A stretch of 64,000 bases of DNA. Origin: Geoanaerobacter pelophilus. Its GTDB lineage: Bacteria > Desulfobacterota > Desulfuromonadia > Geobacterales > DSM-12255. The stretch lies in contig NZ_JAHCVJ010000008.1 of the NCBI RefSeq assembly GCF_018476885.1, forward strand, positions 62,001 through 126,000. Direction: 5' to 3'. How positions within the stretch are numbered: the first letter of the stretch is position 1; every line of letters begins with the position of its first letter. Under the pieces are notes generated by a model that searched no databases, was not told the DNA's origin, and was given only the letters and a program-made list of their open reading frames with translations. Both the position numbers and the translations under genes were made by a program. Positions 27,167 to 34,407 of the stretch are shown piece after piece.

Positions 27167-27523
27167 ATGTCTCAATTTGTATTCATCTCTCTCACGTTTG
27201 CTGCGGTGGTTTCCTGTCTCATGGCTCTCAGGATTTATGGCGACTGGATTACCATAACGACTTTCGGAGATAGCGGCGAATCAGCTCCTCTTTACAAATT
27301 GCGGGAAGCCCTGACGTGCTGGATTGCCCGTCATCTCTTTTGCGCCATTGCTGCAACAATACTCTGCGTTATGATCAGATTAATCCCCTCTTTGCACGCA
27401 TTTCCCGGCGCTGATGCCATCCTGGCCGGATACGGGGTGTTGTCGCTTCTTTTTGCCTCGCTAGACCATGCTCTTGCTCAACAGGCACAGGTCGCTTTGA
27501 AGCAGGTAGACCCAAGCCGCTGA
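27167..27523 (+). CDS. Small membrane protein of unknown function
   Basis: 118 residues; strong AGGAGG before the ATG. Three hydrophobic segments (about 3-22, 52-72 and 80-100) indicate an integral membrane protein. It has a conserved-looking soluble loop with DWITITTFGDSGESAP. No family was recognised. It stands alone between a 229-bp upstream gap, where nothing specific was seen, and a strong shared terminator. Confidence 0.6.
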   Translation: MSQFVFISLTFAAVVSCLMALRIYGDWITITTFGDSGESAPLYKLREALTCWIARHLFCAIAATILCVMIRLIPSLHAFPGADAILAGYGVLSLLFASLDHALAQQAQVALKQVDPSR

Positions 27524-27543
27524 GTATCTGTAAAACAGTACTT

Positions 27544-27583
27544 AAATAACAAAAGGGAGCTCCAAAGCTCCCTTTTGTTATTT
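27544..27583. terminator. Bidirectional terminator with a perfect 18-bp stem
   Basis: AAAAGGGAGCT pairs with AGCTCCCTTTT around CCAA, and the pairing extends outward through AAATAAC and GTTATTT to 18 bp. A and T tracts allow termination in both directions. It serves two convergent genes; the PDZ gene's stop codon lies inside the stem. Confidence 0.9.
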
Positions 27584-27940
27584 ATGAGGTAGTACCAGTT
27601 GTCTTCGCGTCAGAATGAAGACCCGCGGTTTCTTTTCACCAGGCCTCAGGATATTGATCTGTACTTTGGTTCCAGCTTCTCCTCTTAGACGATAATCCAC
27701 CATTTGTCTGAAATCACTCCCTTTAGTTTGTTTCCCGTCAATATGGGTAATGATATCTCCTGGTTTTATCCCGGCGAGGTGGGCTGGGCCGCCGGCTACA
27801 AGCTGGCGAACCGCGATCCTGCCGTCAGCCCAAGGGATGCCGTCGATACCGATGCCACCAAAGTTTTTCAGGTCTGCGGCATGTCCGACGCCGATAACAG
27901 TGAGGCAGAGTATCCCTGCGGTAAAGAGTTTTCTTATCAT
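27578..27940 (-). CDS. Secreted PDZ-domain protein
   Basis: 120 residues: a signal peptide (cleavage likely after GVGHA), then one PDZ domain with the loop-strand motif GGIGIDGIP, GPAHLAGIKPGDIITHIDGK and a C-terminal LRPGEKKPRVFILTRR. There is no protease domain, so it is a stand-alone periplasmic PDZ, probably binding protein C-termini. The start has a weak ribosome site. It is divergent from asnS with 122 bp between starts. Confidence 0.75.
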   Translation of the reverse strand: MIRKLFTAGILCLTVIGVGHAADLKNFGGIGIDGIPWADGRIAVRQLVAGGPAHLAGIKPGDIITHIDGKQTKGSDFRQMVDYRLRGEAGTKVQINILRPGEKKPRVFILTRRQLVLPHK

Positions 27941-28062
27941 AACGTGGTAACCATAGTATCCTTGACCGCTGCCTGTAAAGCAGAAATTTTTGGGTTACGG
28001 TGCAATGTAAGAATGGATTGTGTTATGCTACAAAGAAGTCAAAATTGGGTCAAGGAGCGGGC

Positions 28063-29448
28063 ATGTCCGTAAGAATGAGGATCAGTAAGGTGTTGGCTGA
28101 TTGTTGTCCTGGAAACGACACTAATATCGCTGGATGGGTCCGGACAGTAAGGTCCGGCAAGGAGATAACATTTCTTGCTGTCAATGATGGCTCGTGCCTG
28201 GAGAGTCTGCAGGTGGTTGCTGACCCGGCTCTTGATAATTATGAGGCTGTTTGCCGTTTGGGAACCGGCAGCTCGGTAAGGGTGACAGGGGTGCTTCAGG
28301 AATCACCTGCTTCGGGCCAGCGCATCGAGCTCCGCGCCACCGAGATTAAGATCATCGGCGCTGCTGATCAGGACTACCCACTGCAGAAGAAACGCCACAG
28401 CTTCGAATTCCTGCGAGAGATCGCTCACCTTAGGCCACGGACAAATACCTTTGGTGCGGTTTTTCGGACTCGCTCCGCTCTTGCCCAAGCGGTTCATCGC
28501 TTCTTTGCCGAAAGGGGGTTCATCTATGTCCATACCCCCATCATAACAGCCAACGATTGCGAAGGTGCTGGTGAGCTGTTTCGGGTTACCACTCTTCCGT
28601 TCGAAAAGCCACCGTTGGTTGATGGCAAGGTGGATTTCGCAGAAGATTTCTTTGCCCAGGCCACCGGTCTGACTGTCAGCGGTCAGCTGGAGGGTGAGCT
28701 GTTTGCCCTGGCTTTTTCAGACATATACACTTTTGGTCCTACGTTTCGGGCCGAGAATTCCAATACCCCGCGCCACGCTGCCGAATTCTGGATGATAGAG
28801 CCTGAGATAGCTTTTGCCGATCTGATGGCTGATGCGGCTTTGGCCGAGGACTTCCTCCGCTTCCTATGCCGCTTCGCCCTTGAGGAGTGTAGCGCAGACA
28901 TGGCTTTTTTCGATGAACATATCGAAAAGGGGATTGTGAAGCGGATTGACGCAGTGGCCGACAGTTCCTTTGCAATAATGGATTATTCCGAGGCGATTGG
29001 CCGGCTCGAAAAAGCCCCAGTTTCCTTCCAGTATCCGGTTTCCTGGGGGCTGGACCTGCAGACCGAGCATGAACGGTATATTACCGAGCAGATTGTTGGG
29101 GGACCGGTTTTTATTATCAACTATCCCAAAGATATCAAGGCATTCTATATGCGACAGAACGATGATGGCAAGACAGTGGCTGCCATGGACCTGCTGGTGC
29201 CGAAAGTCGGAGAAATAATCGGGGGGAGCCAGCGAGAGGAACGTCTGGATCTGTTGCAACAAAGGATGCTGGAAACCGGAGTTAATCCGGAAGGGCTCTG
29301 GTGGTATCTTGACAGCCGGCGCTGGGGCTCATGTCCTCATGCGGGGTTTGGTCTAGGCTTTGAACGACTGGTTATGTACCTTGCCGGGATGGAAAACATT
29401 CGCGATGTTGTGCCGTTTCCGAGGACACCCAGGCACGCGGAATTCTGA
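28063..29448 (+). CDS. asnS: Asparaginyl-tRNA synthetase
   Basis: 461 residues from the ATG at 28063, which has AAGGAG; a longer opening from 28000 lacks one. An N-terminal OB-fold (anticodon binding, to about 110) precedes a class II catalytic core with motif 2 in FGPTFRAENSNTPRHAAEFW and motif 3 in GFGLGFERLVMYL. ELFRVTTLP and the TGLTVSGQLEGE block are typical of AsnRS. It charges tRNA(Asn) in the cytoplasm. The next gene starts 15 bp after the stop. Confidence 0.93.
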   Translation: MSVRMRISKVLADCCPGNDTNIAGWVRTVRSGKEITFLAVNDGSCLESLQVVADPALDNYEAVCRLGTGSSVRVTGVLQESPASGQRIELRATEIKIIGAADQDYPLQKKRHSFEFLREIAHLRPRTNTFGAVFRTRSALAQAVHRFFAERGFIYVHTPIITANDCEGAGELFRVTTLPFEKPPLVDGKVDFAEDFFAQATGLTVSGQLEGELFALAFSDIYTFGPTFRAENSNTPRHAAEFWMIEPEIAFADLMADAALAEDFLRFLCRFALEECSADMAFFDEHIEKGIVKRIDAVADSSFAIMDYSEAIGRLEKAPVSFQYPVSWGLDLQTEHERYITEQIVGGPVFIINYPKDIKAFYMRQNDDGKTVAAMDLLVPKVGEIIGGSQREERLDLLQQRMLETGVNPEGLWWYLDSRRWGSCPHAGFGLGFERLVMYLAGMENIRDVVPFPRTPRHAEF

Positions 29449-29463
29449 AACAGGGGAGGGAAG

Positions 29464-29748
29464 ATGTCTGACGCGCTTAAGCAGGTGATTGTGCTCTTTG
29501 TCTTTTTCGGGGTTCCTGGTCTGGTCGGCGCTTGGATCGCTTCGACCAAGGGCCGGAGCATGTTGTTCTGGTTATTTCTCTGCGGGTTTTTCCCCCCGAC
29601 TCTTATGGTTATCATATTTCAGGGGCCCTTAAGGGAGGTGGCAGGACATTATCGTCAGTGTCCTGCCTGCCAGGAAATGCAAGCCTGGAAGCTTACCGAG
29701 TGTAAGTACTGTGGGGCCAGGATGTCGCCTACTCAGGCAGGGCCATAG
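29464..29748 (+). CDS. Membrane protein with C-terminal zinc ribbon
   Basis: 94 residues. Two hydrophobic helices (about 7-26 and 32-52) are followed by a zinc-ribbon-like CPAC...CKYC motif (two C-x2-C pairs 15 residues apart). Start ATG follows GGGAGGG. The family was not recognised. It follows asnS closely and is probably co-transcribed. Confidence 0.65.
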   Translation: MSDALKQVIVLFVFFGVPGLVGAWIASTKGRSMLFWLFLCGFFPPTLMVIIFQGPLREVAGHYRQCPACQEMQAWKLTECKYCGARMSPTQAGP

Positions 29749-29871
29749 ACTGGCTTTCTTTACCTGAGTTCGTCGTAAATTTTCATTTAGAATTATTTTG
29801 TCAACCTAATAACTTATTGATCGTTAGGTTAAATATCGGCAGAGGAAAATTCTGCTGTCATGGAGTGAGCG

Positions 29872-30414
29872 CTGGGAACTTCTGAAGAACTGAACTGCTT
29901 CCTGGCCGAAGTAGAGCGAAGGGCCTTCCGGATGGCATATCTTGCGACCGGGTGTCAGGACGATGCATTGGACGTGGTGCAGGACGCAATGCTCGATTTT
30001 GTCAGGCGCTACGCAACAAGACCTGCTGAAGAATGGCGGCCACTGTTCTATCGCATCAACCAGAATCGGATCACTGACTGGCACCGACGGACAACAGTCC
30101 GGAACCGGTTTCGGAGTTGGTTCGGGATGGGGCATGACGATGGCGATGATGGCTTTGATCCAGTTGAGGCTTTTGCGGATCCACGTGGTGAAACCCCGGC
30201 ATCCGAGCTTTTGAATCGTGAGCTAGGCCAACAGCTGGAAAAGAGTGTGCGCCAGTTGCCGCTTCGTCAGCAGCAGGCTTTTCTCCTGAGGGCTTGGGAA
30301 GGGCTCGACGTCGCCCAGACCGCAGTGGCAATGAAATGTTCTGAGGGGAGTGTTAAGACCCATTATTTTCGTGCAGTAAATGCTTTGCGCAACGTTCTGG
30401 AGGAGTATCGGTGA
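29872..30414 (+). CDS. RNA polymerase sigma-70 family factor, probable CTG start
   Basis: 180 residues if translation starts at CTG 29872, which has GGAG at 29862-29865 with a 6-nt spacer. The first in-frame ATG (29932) would remove ELNCFLAEVERRAFR, the start of sigma region 2, so a start before that is needed. Region 2 continues DDALDVVQDAMLDFVRRY, and region 4 is LPLRQQQAFLLRAWEG with CSEGSVKTHYFRAVNALR. An ATG at 29860 is in frame but followed by GAG TGA. The gene overlaps the next by 1 bp. A 7-bp inverted repeat (AACCTAA...TTAGGTT) at 29803-29830 lies upstream and may be an operator. Confidence 0.75.
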   Translation: MGTSEELNCFLAEVERRAFRMAYLATGCQDDALDVVQDAMLDFVRRYATRPAEEWRPLFYRINQNRITDWHRRTTVRNRFRSWFGMGHDDGDDGFDPVEAFADPRGETPASELLNRELGQQLEKSVRQLPLRQQQAFLLRAWEGLDVAQTAVAMKCSEGSVKTHYFRAVNALRNVLEEYR

Positions 30415-30782
30415 TGCGTGGAGATCGGATCGACAATGAAGACGCCTTGCAAAGGGTACGAATTGTCCTAAATCAGTCAACTGAAAGCCTGCCTGAAGAA
30501 GTTGTCATTGCTTTGCGCAGCAGCCGCTTCAAGGCGGTGGAGTTGGCAGAGAAGCGGGAGCGGAGCTTGCTGGGCTTTGTGCCGCGCTGGGTTACTGCCA
30601 GTGGGGTGGCTACCCTTGCCATCCTTGTTGTGGCGGTATCGCTTTGGCTTTCGCCGCTTCGGACGCCCCCATCGGTAAGCCCGGATGACGAACTGGAGGT
30701 TGTGGCTTCCGGTGAGCAGTTGGAGCTTTATGAAGATCTCGAATTCTTCATCTGGCTGGCGGAGCGAGACCGTGGCCGCTAG
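30414..30782 (+). CDS. DUF3619-like membrane protein, candidate anti-sigma factor
   Basis: 122 residues from ATG 30414, sharing the A of the sigma factor TGA stop. A cytoplasmic N-terminus with NEDALQRVRIVLNQSTESLP is followed by one membrane helix (about 60-80) and a short acidic C-terminal part ending in ELYEDLEFFIWLAE. That matches DUF3619, which often follows ECF-like sigma genes together with DUF3106. Binding and holding the sigma factor at the membrane is the likely role, not shown by sequence. It overlaps the next gene by 11 bp. Confidence 0.7.
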   Translation: MRGDRIDNEDALQRVRIVLNQSTESLPEEVVIALRSSRFKAVELAEKRERSLLGFVPRWVTASGVATLAILVVAVSLWLSPLRTPPSVSPDDELEVVASGEQLELYEDLEFFIWLAERDRGR

Positions 30783-31269
30783 TTTTTCACTTGTTATGGT
30801 GCTCATCGTCTTTGCTGCCGGGATTGCGTTCGGTGATCAGGGGAATCGGATTCCATGGGGGAGCCTTCCTCGTGAAGACAGGGAACTGCTGGGACGATAT
30901 GCCGACCGTTGGGACCGGCTTTCGCCTGATCGGCAGGAACGGTTGCTCAGAGGTGCCGAACGGCTGAGTAAGATGACACCTGAAGAGCGCGCCGAGATCA
31001 AAGAGCGCTCCAGAAGGTATCGCGAACTCCCGTCTGACCGCAGGGAACTTTTGAAAAAAAAGGCTGAAGAGTTTCAAAGCTTGCCGCCGCAAGAGCGAGA
31101 CCGGGTAAAGGAACGATACCGATGGTACAAGAAACTACCTTCGGAGGACCGTAAGGCGCTCCGCGATAAGTGGCATTCACTCCCCCCTGATGAGCGCCAG
31201 TATCTCAGGAACGAGAGGCGGAACAGTCAACCTGATGCCGGGAGAAGAGGTCGGGAGAGGGAGCACTGA
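30772..31269 (+). CDS. DUF3106 periplasmic protein
   Basis: 165 residues from GTG 30772 (GGAG 7 bp upstream). A signal peptide (SLVMVLIVFAAGIAFG) precedes a highly charged helical region with repeated units: LPREDRELLGRYADRWDRL, LSPDRQERLLRGAERL, MTPEERAEIKERSRRY, LPSDRRELLKKKAEEF, LPPQERDRVKERYRWY, LPSEDRKALRDKWHSL and LPPDERQYL. Seven repeats of about 20 residues form an alpha-solenoid-like or coiled rod. It is the third gene of the sigma/DUF3619 operon, possibly a periplasmic sensor or target. Confidence 0.75.
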   Translation: MAASFSLVMVLIVFAAGIAFGDQGNRIPWGSLPREDRELLGRYADRWDRLSPDRQERLLRGAERLSKMTPEERAEIKERSRRYRELPSDRRELLKKKAEEFQSLPPQERDRVKERYRWYKKLPSEDRKALRDKWHSLPPDERQYLRNERRNSQPDAGRRGREREH

Positions 31270-31584
31270 CCGGTCATCTTAGATACGGAAGCTCAGATTG
31301 CTAGCCTCATTGATTACCCCGTTGCCGTTCAAATTGTGAGGGAAATAGCATGGTTGGACTCCATAAACTGGGATTTCTCGTGTTAAGCCTGTAGCAACTA
31401 GCATGAAGGTCTTTTTTCTTGCATTATTCCCCCATCAACTGACTGGCAAGTCTTCATTATTTAGACTTGCGACAAACTGGTTTCCAGCCCCGGAGTGGAC
31501 AAGCCACTTTCTGTCTTGTTGCCATTAGCGATATGGCAACAATCCATATGAGCGCTTCTGCTGCCCATATCTATATGTTTAGCC
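31270..31584. other. Intergenic region, 315 bp, one hairpin
   Basis: No gene was found. A perfect 10-bp stem (TTGTTGCCAT at 31516-31525, ATGGCAACAA at 31533-31542, 7-nt loop) has no T tract. Nothing else was recognised. It separates the sigma operon from the degenerate copy of the secreted family. Confidence 0.4.
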
Positions 31585-31893
31585 TCATGACGGCTGCTCT
31601 TTGCCTGTCCTAAACAGAAAGGACGAGTCAGGCAGCTGCGGCATGTCTATCCTGTCCGAATAGAGGAATGCAGTCCCCTCCTCGCGGGTATGATGAGTGC
31701 GGAGTTTTGTCAGTTTCGTTTTCTGGGTTGTATCCATGCTATGATATATATCGGCCAATGCCCTAGCATACTCGTACGACAGTTGACCATCAAGCTCCCC
31801 ATAGCGCCGGCCGAGTTGCTGAATAGCCCCAAAAGACGGGCCATTCCCTTTCAGGAACTCCCTGAGCCGGGTAATAAGTAACCTCCACCTGTA
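31585..31893 (-). pseudogene. Truncated third copy of the large secreted family (C-terminus only)
   Basis: An open stretch of 102 codons with no start: it is bounded upstream by TGA at 31894-31896 and ends at TGA 31585-31587. Its translation follows the last part of the two large secreted proteins: LREFLKG, then RRYGELDGQLSYEYARALADIY (matching YGDLDGENNYNYA), QKTKLTKLR (matching QKAKLFDLR) and a terminal FLYS...PDSSFLF (matching YLYS...DASIFF). It lies just downstream of the small secreted gene, as the intact copy does in the next unit. It is a decayed remnant lacking about 310 residues of the shared domain. Confidence 0.8.
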
Positions 31894-31909
31894 TCAACTG
31901 GTCAGATCG

Positions 31910-32149
31910 TTATTTTCTCCTGTTTGCCTTGTCTGTCTTTACTTCGTTTCTGAATTTTTCATGACACGCTTTCAGCGCTTCCTGATTGCCGGCAGCCTGA
32001 ATGCAAGCTCGTTCTTCCTGAAGGTGGATAATCCGTTCCTCAACTCGCTTGAGTTGAGCAGTTTTTTTCTGATCAAAATTCGTTTCCGCTGATGCCATTG
32101 ATGCAAGGAATGCCACTGCCGTCATTGTTGCTGCTAATGCGCTCTTCAT
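31910..32149 (-). CDS. Small secreted helical protein with C-x12-C (copy 2)
   Basis: 79 residues; GAGGAGG before the ATG. A signal peptide (MTAVAFLASMASA) precedes a charged helical region: LKRVEERIIHLQEERACIQA, then ALKACHEKFR. The two cysteines are 13 positions apart. It is paralogous to the gene at 33901-34176 (CVQAA...LQSCREKY). Such small Cys-paired helical proteins look like periplasmic chaperone-type or CpxP/Spy-like proteins, but no LTxxQ motif is present. It lies 27 bp after the lipoprotein gene and is followed by the truncated copy. Confidence 0.7.
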   Translation of the reverse strand: MKSALAATMTAVAFLASMASAETNFDQKKTAQLKRVEERIIHLQEERACIQAAGNQEALKACHEKFRNEVKTDKANRRK

Positions 32150-32176
32150 CCTTTTCCTCCTCTGGTTGATATTGCA

Positions 32177-33874
32177 CTATTGGAAAAATATGGAAGCATC
32201 GCCGATGTACGACGCTGCTGTCGCATCCGGAATCGGTGTTGAATAAAGGTAATAGGTGGCTGTGGTCGAGAAATCGAAGAGAGTGCCGTCGCTATAGGCG
32301 CCGGCCATGATCTGTTTGCGGAGATCGAACAGTTTGGCTTTCTGGGCCATTGAAAGGGTCACGTACACCTCCGCCATCACTTTGGCGTAGTTGTAGTTGT
32401 TCTCTCCATCCAGATCACCATAGGTGCCTGAAAGCGCCATTACCTGGTTGTAGATCGATTTGCTGCTGTCGGTTTTGGTCAGTAGCTGCCTTAGCAGCGT
32501 GGCGATCTGGGTCCTGATGCCGACTATGTTGGTGCTGCCGGCGTAGAGGTTGTTCCTCTGAATATCCACCAGACCAGACATCTTTGCTGCCTGCGTTGCA
32601 TCCACATAGCCATAGTTGCTGTCACTCAGCGCCCTCCCTGCCGTGGCAGTGAGCTGCTCGTCAATGCTGTACCCCTCGTGGCCGATGGCCGGGGCGTCCT
32701 TGATGAAGAAAGAACCGTAATAAGTGCCGTGACGCTCAGGACAGAAGTAGACGTCGGCCTCTATCGATCCGGCATACCAGCTGAACAGATCGCCGGCATA
32801 GGTCATGACAGCTACGGAAGATCCCTGTGGCAGGGATTTCATCTTTGCTGCGACAGCAGATTTGATCGGATCGACGCTGGTGTCAGGCCAGGATTTCCAC
32901 CCTTTGCCCTTCATGGCGGCAAAGTAAGCCTTCTGACTGTCGGTAAGCGAATTAAGAACTTCAGCATACAAAACAGCGCGGTCATAACTGATCTGCCCAT
33001 CAATAAGGTAGAGCGCCCGGGATGAAGCCTTCACAGCACTCAGGCTCAGGCTGCTTTTGCCTGATGGCAACGTGCCTTCCAGCAGGAGACGGAATGCCTT
33101 CATTAGCGGGAACCGCTGGGCGCCGTAGTCCTCGATATCTGCCTGTTGCGCCGTGGCCAGAGCTGATAACTTAGCGAACTGCGAATCATTCAGGACATAA
33201 ATGACATTTTCGGCCACGCGGGTGAGAAAGCTGGTGTTGTGCCCCATGTTGTCCGGGTCGTTGTCGCGCAGGTACTGGAATCCGGTGTAATCAGCCACCT
33301 TTCCTGGAGGGAAGAACGACTGGGCACCGATGTTGCCGGTCACCATTGCCAAGGCAGAGAAGGCGATCGTTGTACGCTGGGCGCCGTCGGACAGGGTCTG
33401 CTCCATGTTCATGGAGACACCCTTGGAGTTCATGGTGACAGTTCCGGCAGCGGTTGTCTTTCCGGCTTGGACAGTAACCGATAAGCAGGTTCCCTGGTGT
33501 GTTTCGTTTCCGGAAGCGTCAAGCCCCTTTATTGTGACTGTCCGACCAGTCCCTACCGGTACCCCGGTGATGGTTATGGTATTACTGACAATAGAGCTGA
33601 CACCGAAATCCTGCTGGATTGGCATTGCCATATCAGTGGCAGAGACAATGACCCGCAAGGTAGTAACACCGGAAGGCAATGCTGCGGCAACTGATTTTGC
33701 CGTTACTGAAATTGCGTTCCAGTCGAGCACTACCGCAATCGAACCGGTGGTGCTGCTTGCTGAATTTGACGTCGTTCCCTGACTGCTCGAGCCCCCTCCG
33801 CCGCAACCGGCAATAAGAACTGCTATCAGCAATGCAAACAGTGACGTTATGATCTTAACCGGATTGGATTTCAT
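32177..33874 (-). CDS. Lipoprotein with the unrecognised shared C-terminal domain
   Basis: 565 residues; AAAGGAG precedes the ATG. The signal peptide ends LIAGC, a good lipobox, followed by a Gly/Ser-rich linker. About residues 45-150 look like an Ig-like or carboxypeptidase-regulatory beta domain (TSSTTGSIAVVLDWNAISV, TVTIKGLDASGNE). Residues from about 151 carry the shared domain: SDGAQRTT, SFFPPGKVADYTGFQYLRDN, MGHNTSFLTRVAENVIY, YLIDG.ISYDRA, GDLFSWYAGSIEADVYFCPE, DAPAIGHEGY and GTYGDLDGENNYNYA. No catalytic family was recognised; the invariant H, E, D and C residues could form a metal or active site. It follows the small secreted gene at 33901 by 26 bp. Confidence 0.75.
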   Translation of the reverse strand: MKSNPVKIITSLFALLIAVLIAGCGGGGSSSQGTTSNSASSTTGSIAVVLDWNAISVTAKSVAAALPSGVTTLRVIVSATDMAMPIQQDFGVSSIVSNTITITGVPVGTGRTVTIKGLDASGNETHQGTCLSVTVQAGKTTAAGTVTMNSKGVSMNMEQTLSDGAQRTTIAFSALAMVTGNIGAQSFFPPGKVADYTGFQYLRDNDPDNMGHNTSFLTRVAENVIYVLNDSQFAKLSALATAQQADIEDYGAQRFPLMKAFRLLLEGTLPSGKSSLSLSAVKASSRALYLIDGQISYDRAVLYAEVLNSLTDSQKAYFAAMKGKGWKSWPDTSVDPIKSAVAAKMKSLPQGSSVAVMTYAGDLFSWYAGSIEADVYFCPERHGTYYGSFFIKDAPAIGHEGYSIDEQLTATAGRALSDSNYGYVDATQAAKMSGLVDIQRNNLYAGSTNIVGIRTQIATLLRQLLTKTDSSKSIYNQVMALSGTYGDLDGENNYNYAKVMAEVYVTLSMAQKAKLFDLRKQIMAGAYSDGTLFDFSTTATYYLYSTPIPDATAASYIGDASIFFQ

Positions 33875-33900
33875 GGACTCGCTCCTTTCAGTGAAATAGT

Positions 33901-34176
33901 TTACTGGTTCCGATCACGACGTTCCTTGTCTTGCTGTGGGCGCTGTGGCCGGTACTTTTCCCGGCAGGACTGAAGCTCGTCATGTGATTGAGCTGCTTGA
34001 ACACATGATTTCTCCAGTTGGGAGTTCGCGATTCTCTCCTCGATATGCTGGGCAATCTCGGCTTTTTTCTGTACCAGTGTCTGTCCTTGCCCTTTTGGCG
34101 ATTTTGTGGAATCGGCGGCGAATGAGGAGGTGAAAGATACGATGGTGAGCGATGCAACGATCAGTGTGGTTTTCAT
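33901..34176 (-). CDS. Small secreted helical protein with C-x12-C (copy 1)
   Basis: 91 residues; AAAGGA precedes the ATG. A signal peptide (LIVASLTIVSFTSSFAADS) is followed by charged helix VQKKAEIAQHIEERIANSQ, then CVQAAQSHDELQSC and a basic tail rich in R, Q and K. It is paralogous to the gene at 31910. The region upstream, 34250-34303, carries five tandem repeats likely to bind the nearby response regulator, so this is probably the first gene of the 34176-31910 operon. Confidence 0.7.
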   Translation of the reverse strand: MKTTLIVASLTIVSFTSSFAADSTKSPKGQGQTLVQKKAEIAQHIEERIANSQLEKSCVQAAQSHDELQSCREKYRPQRPQQDKERRDRNQ

Positions 34177-34249
34177 GACGTGATCCTTTGGAATGGAATT
34201 ACGTGCAGTTGCCTTTTCTGTTAGCTTCAGACTACACCGATCCCCCTTA

Positions 34250-34303
34250 AAGTTGCGTCAAGGTGCCGCATGGTTGCGTAAAGTTGCATTAAGTTGTGTT
34301 AAG
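34250..34303. promoter_or_regulatory. Tandem 10-bp direct repeats, candidate response-regulator sites
   Basis: Five units follow each other: AAGTTGCGTC, AAGGTGCCGC, ATGGTTGCGTA, AAGTTGCATT, AAGTTGTGTT, and a closing AAG. The 10- to 11-bp period places them on one face of the helix, as expected for OmpR/PhoB-type regulators. The last 13 bp (AAGTTGTGTTAAG) recur exactly at 37374-37386, before the response-regulator gene. They lie 74 bp upstream of the small secreted gene start. Confidence 0.6.
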
Positions 34304-34345
34304 AGATCCGGTGATCTCCATGGACTTTCTTTGGTTGTGATAAAG

Positions 34346-34385
34346 GAACGCCCCTGCATCACGTAAGGAGATGGCAGGGGCGTTC
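34346..34385 (-). terminator. Hairpin after the 939-residue gene
   Basis: A 12-bp perfect stem (GAACGCCCCTGC with GCAGGGGCGTTC) has a 16-nt loop, 22 bp beyond the stop of the large secreted gene on the minus strand. The following sequence, CTTTATC, is only weakly T-rich. It probably separates that gene from the downstream repeat-controlled operon. Confidence 0.6.
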
Positions 34386-34407
34386 GTGAATCAGGCTTAT
34401 CAAGTTT

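Noticed and set aside
31690-31881. 63-codon plus-strand opening
   Set aside because: The minus strand here encodes the remnant of the large secreted family, which explains the sequence better.
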